A stretch of 54,445 nt of DNA from NCBI GenBank assembly GCA_009698615.1, contig WLPU01000012.1:1-54445 (forward strand), written 5' to 3'. This document shows, piece by piece, positions 52,327 to 54,445 of this stretch (position 1 is its first letter; each line of letters starts with the position of its first letter). Origin of the DNA: Actinomycetota bacterium (GTDB lineage: Bacteria > Actinomycetota > Actinomycetes > Nanopelagicales > Nanopelagicaceae). The notes under the pieces are model-generated. The model was not told the DNA's origin. It searched no databases and saw nothing but the letters and a program-made list of their open reading frames with translations. The translations under genes were made by a program, and so were the position numbers.

Positions 52327-52715
52327 TTGTGACTCTTGCCTTTCAATGGGGCAGACGCCTTTTTCTTCGCGCTTTTTTTCACAGGTGCCGCCGAGCTCTT
52401 CTTGGTAGCTCGTTTGGCAGTGGATTTTTGCGCGCCTTTGGATGTGCCTTGAGCCGCACGTTTGACTCCTTCGGTCGCTCCACAATTTTTTCGAAGTTCA
52501 GCGATCTCCTTTTCCAGAGATTGAAATTCTTCGCGTTTAATGAAGCCCATTTTGGAAACTGACGATTCAACTTCTTCTTCAATTTTTGACTTTACGCTCT
52601 CGCCGCTCTCTTTCACCCAAGCATTCAAAGCCGCGCCCAATTCGCCAGGTGACTTCTCGCCATCGGTCACCTTCGCTAGATAAACTTTAAGCGTGGAGAA
52701 AAGATCGTTAGCCAT
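52323..52715 (-). CDS. Phasin-like coiled-coil protein with histone-like tail
   Basis: A 130-residue protein of unknown function. Residues 1-75 look helical and coiled-coil (LFSTLKVYLAKVTDG, EEEVESSVSKMGFIKREEF, LEKEIAELRK), like polyhydroxyalkanoate granule proteins. Residues ~90-130 are Lys/Ala/Ser-rich (KSTAKRATKKSSAAPVKK), like histone H1 tails, which could bind DNA or RNA. It is next to an SSB and coupled to the small protein. No granule synthesis genes are present here. Confidence 0.7.
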   Translation of the reverse strand: MANDLFSTLKVYLAKVTDGEKSPGELGAALNAWVKESGESVKSKIEEEVESSVSKMGFIKREEFQSLEKEIAELRKNCGATEGVKRAAQGTSKGAQKSTAKRATKKSSAAPVKKSAKKKASAPLKGKSHK

Positions 52716-52766
52716 GGAATTAACTCTTTCATTGATCGACAGGAAGTATCTATGACGCTACGTTAC

Positions 52767-53099
52767 CTAAATTCTGCGTAACTCGCTCGCTTCAACCTGC
52801 CAACGACTGGCAAGCCCTTGTGCTCCTTGCCAGAAACGGCGATGGATAGCCCCAATCACCTCTACCCATTCACCGTCACGCAAAGTCAGGGCGGTGCGCC
52901 TTGAGGGTCCACTCCATGCGGCGATATCGAGGGTATTAACACCATTTCGGCCATCTCGACGAACTACGATTCGAAATTCGACAACGGTATCCCCGCTAGG
53001 CATTTCCTTGACGGTTGGTTCACCGGATACTCGTCCATGCAACAGTGTTTCGTTTCGCGAATAGTCACTTGCAGCTTCAATCTTGGAGGCACTTATCAT
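52767..53099 (-). CDS. Single-stranded DNA-binding protein, short form
   Basis: An OB-fold SSB of about 110 residues, shorter than replicative SSB and without the acidic C-terminal tail (it ends VEASELRRI). The OB core includes LLHGRVSGEPTVKEMPSG and VVEFRIVVRRDGRNG. I chose ATG 53099 because GGAAAG lies upstream; the longer reading adds 21 unrelated residues. It may be a second SSB used in repair or competence-like processes; ssb for replication would be elsewhere. Confidence 0.85.
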   Translation of the reverse strand: MISASKIEAASDYSRNETLLHGRVSGEPTVKEMPSGDTVVEFRIVVRRDGRNGVNTLDIAAWSGPSRRTALTLRDGEWVEVIGAIHRRFWQGAQGLASRWQVEASELRRI

Positions 53100-53189
53100 A
53101 ACTTTCCTTTTCTCGTTGAGAAAATGGATGTTTGCAGGTAGCGCTAACAGGCAGCCGCACAATAAATCGGGGTTGTGGAGAAGAAGTAT

Positions 53190-54089
53190 TTAGAGAGAAG
53201 CGGCGCGTTCTTGTGCATCGGTACTGTCATCACGATCTAACTGGGCGCATTTTCCAAACCATTCACGCGCTTCTTCACGACGTCCCACTGCTTCAAGTGC
53301 ATCGGCATATGCATAACGCAAACGCACCGACCAATCAGCGTTTTCTGTTTTGAGTTCTTTACATGTCAACGTTATGACCGCAGCATCCAATTCACGAAGG
53401 TCGCGTCGAGCACCTGCTGCCACTATTCGCATTTCAATCTCTTGTGCCTTATCCAATTTCTTCACTTCCGCAGATCCAGCCATCTCGAGTGCTTTTTCGG
53501 GTCGCCCAAGACCACGTTCACAATCTGCCATGACGGGCCAAATAGAAACATCGCCCGAAATCCGATGCGCTGCTCTTAGTTCGCGCAAGGCAATTTCGTA
53601 TTTCCCGGCGCGGTAGGCCGCGTATCCGGCACTTTCCCGCGCGATCGCAAGGCGTCCCGCGTGATGGGCAGCGGCCATTCCATGCAAGTGTGCTCGCTCC
53701 GGATCACTATCTATAAATAAATTTACGCATACTAAGTGTCTAGCAACAACTTTCGCGTTATCTGCAGAAAGCGACAGCAACTCAGCTCGTGCGCTTTTCT
53801 CTAACTCTTCACCTGTAACTTCATCAGGGATCAATGGTTCAACTATTCGTGGACGAAAACGCGTTGGGTCACTGGAGCGCCCTAAAGGAGTTCTAGGAGA
53901 AACTGATCGAGAACCACCACTCGCGCGATTGCGATCGGAATTCGAACTCGATGCACGAGCACCTTTGGAACGATCACTGCTAGGTCGGTCAGAACGTGGG
54001 CGATCACTGCTAGGTCGCGAAGATGGACGACCGGAACTTGAACTAGAAGATGGACGCGAATCATTCGAATGATTAGGTGGTCTGTCCAC
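53190..54089 (-). CDS. Tetratricopeptide-repeat protein with Ser/Arg-rich N-terminus
   Basis: About 299 residues. Residues 1-70 are a disordered Ser/Arg/Asp-rich stretch built from short repeats (SSDRP, PRSDRP). The rest holds TPR-like helices (ESAGYAAYRAGKYEIALREL, CERGLGRPEKALEMAG, YADALEAVGRREEAREWFGK). Proteins like this are found near tlyA in other actinobacteria; role unknown. I chose GTG 54089 because GGAGG lies five bases upstream; ATG 54101 has a poorly spaced GAGG. Confidence 0.8.
   Translation of the reverse strand: MDRPPNHSNDSRPSSSSSSGRPSSRPSSDRPRSDRPSSDRSKGARASSSNSDRNRASGGSRSVSPRTPLGRSSDPTRFRPRIVEPLIPDEVTGEELEKSARAELLSLSADNAKVVARHLVCVNLFIDSDPERAHLHGMAAAHHAGRLAIARESAGYAAYRAGKYEIALRELRAAHRISGDVSIWPVMADCERGLGRPEKALEMAGSAEVKKLDKAQEIEMRIVAAGARRDLRELDAAVITLTCKELKTENADWSVRLRYAYADALEAVGRREEAREWFGKCAQLDRDDSTDAQERAASL
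53971..54056 (-). repeat. Short tandem repeats coding the Ser/Arg linker
   Basis: Within the TPR gene, a 17-bp unit (CGATCACTGCTAGGTCG) occurs at 53971-53987 and 54001-54017, a 30-base period, and an 11-bp unit (GAAGATGGACG) at 54019-54029 and 54046-54056. They are in frame, so repeat expansion would lengthen the linker without a frameshift. Confidence 0.75.
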
Positions 54090-54154
54090 GATCTCCTCCA
54101 TTTCCTCGTCACATCTCAAAGAGAAAAATTAATAAATTGAGATTACATTAAAAA

Positions 54155-54190
54155 AGATAAGGGGCACTTAATTAAAAGTGCCCCTTATCT
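54155..54190 (-). terminator. Rho-independent terminator of the rRNA operon
   Basis: A perfect 14-bp stem (54156-54169 with 54176-54189; one more pair possible at 54155/54190) and 6-nt loop, followed on the minus strand by a T-run, just after 5S rRNA. Confidence 0.93.
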
Positions 54191-54201
54191 ATTAAAGGAT
54201 G

Positions 54202-54318
54202 TTCGGCAACGTTCTACTCTCCCACAAGGTCACCCGTGCAGTACCATCGACGCTGTGAGGCTTAACTTCCGGGTTCGGAATGGAGCCGGGTGTTTCCCTC
54301 ACGCTATGGTCGCCGAAA
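54202..54318 (-). rRNA. rrf: 5S ribosomal RNA
   Basis: About 117 nt on the minus strand. Its ends pair (TTCGGC with GCCGAA), and the interior has universal 5S segments, for example CATTCCGAACCCGGAAGTTAAG and GATGGTACTGC with GGGAGAGTAG. The exact ends may differ by one or two bases. Confidence 0.95.
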
Positions 54319-54342
54319 CTCTATTGAGATATCAATCTTTTG

Positions 54343-54365
54343 GTTCTCGACCGTATCTCGAGAAC
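54343..54365 (-). other. Stem in the 23S-5S spacer
   Basis: GTTCTCGA pairs with TCGAGAAC around a 7-nt loop in the spacer between 23S and 5S, likely a processing structure. Confidence 0.55.
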
Positions 54366-54393
54366 CACACAGTGGACGCGTAGCAGCTTTGTA

Positions 54394-54445
54394 GTTAAAT
54401 CCTCGGCCTATTAGTACCGGTCAGCTCCGAGGCTTGCGCCTCTTC
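54394..54445 (-). rRNA. rrl: 23S ribosomal RNA, 3' end (partial)
   Basis: Minus-strand sequence contains the conserved 23S 3' segment GAGCTGACCGGTACTAATAGG followed by CCGAGG. Only about 52 bases are in the window, and the gene continues past its end; the exact 3' end is approximate. Confidence 0.93.

Overview
The window reads as chromosomal DNA of a small-genome actinobacterium. Lineage markers are MshC (mycothiol synthesis), the phosphatase/DUF3090/SCO1664 set, PafB/PafC, TlyA, a GarA-type FHA protein, an FtsR-type MerR regulator, the Lnt/Ppm1 pair and PAC2. The base composition looks well below the usual high-GC actinobacterial range. Genes are packed very tightly: start/stop overlaps of the ATGA type, convergent genes whose stop codons touch, and almost no spacers. 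This fits a streamlined freshwater group such as the Nanopelagicales (acI), but that placement is inference and I could not run a phylogeny. I see no phage, transposon, CRISPR or defence island.

Layout. 1-9.3 kb: hisG, serB, an ABC ATPase, a purine-type NCS2 permease with a structured leader, YczE, uppP, DUF554, an alcohol dehydrogenase, tdk, apt and tRNA-Leu(GAG). 9.4-20.8 kb: M20 peptidase, aldo/keto reductase, phosphatase-DUF3090-SCO1664-mshC, PAC2, cobalamin-dependent metH, a HAD phosphatase and a RecB-like nuclease. 20.8-30.9 kb: a long plus-strand run trmI-pafB-pafC-tatA-tatC-diacylglycerol kinase-helicase-exonuclease-lnt-ppm1. In most actinobacteria the Pup-proteasome genes lie between trmI and pafB; here those two genes overlap. 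30.9-43.7 kb: a long minus-strand block read from high to low coordinate as scpA-scpB-rluB-aroH-tyrA-cmk/der fusion-tRNA-Pro(GGG)-pgsA-gcvH-garA-ftsR-DUF151 nuclease-membrane protein-MerR-gcvP. 43.7-54.4 kb: parA with a ribbon-helix-helix-like partner, then on the minus strand (high to low) 23S-5S rRNA, a TPR protein, an SSB, a phasin-like protein, a 50-aa protein, tlyA, ppnK, recN, pyrG, ald and xerD.

Expression signals. Many first-in-operon genes have no Shine-Dalgarno but carry a TAnnnT box 5-8 nt (mostly 6-7) before the start codon, the signature of leaderless transcription. Internal operon genes mostly show a Shine-Dalgarno or start/stop overlap. The pgsA start codon lies 1 nt beyond the tRNA-Pro discriminator base, so tRNA 3' processing alone would create a leaderless pgsA mRNA.

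No wholly new multi-gene system is evident. The items most worth a second look are the switch-like leader of the NCS2 permease, the tRNA-Pro/pgsA junction, the leaderless promoter set, PafBC kept without the proteasome locus, an iron-box-like palindrome in the garA promoter, the ParA/RHH-like pair, and the 275-base inverted-repeat spacer before aroH.
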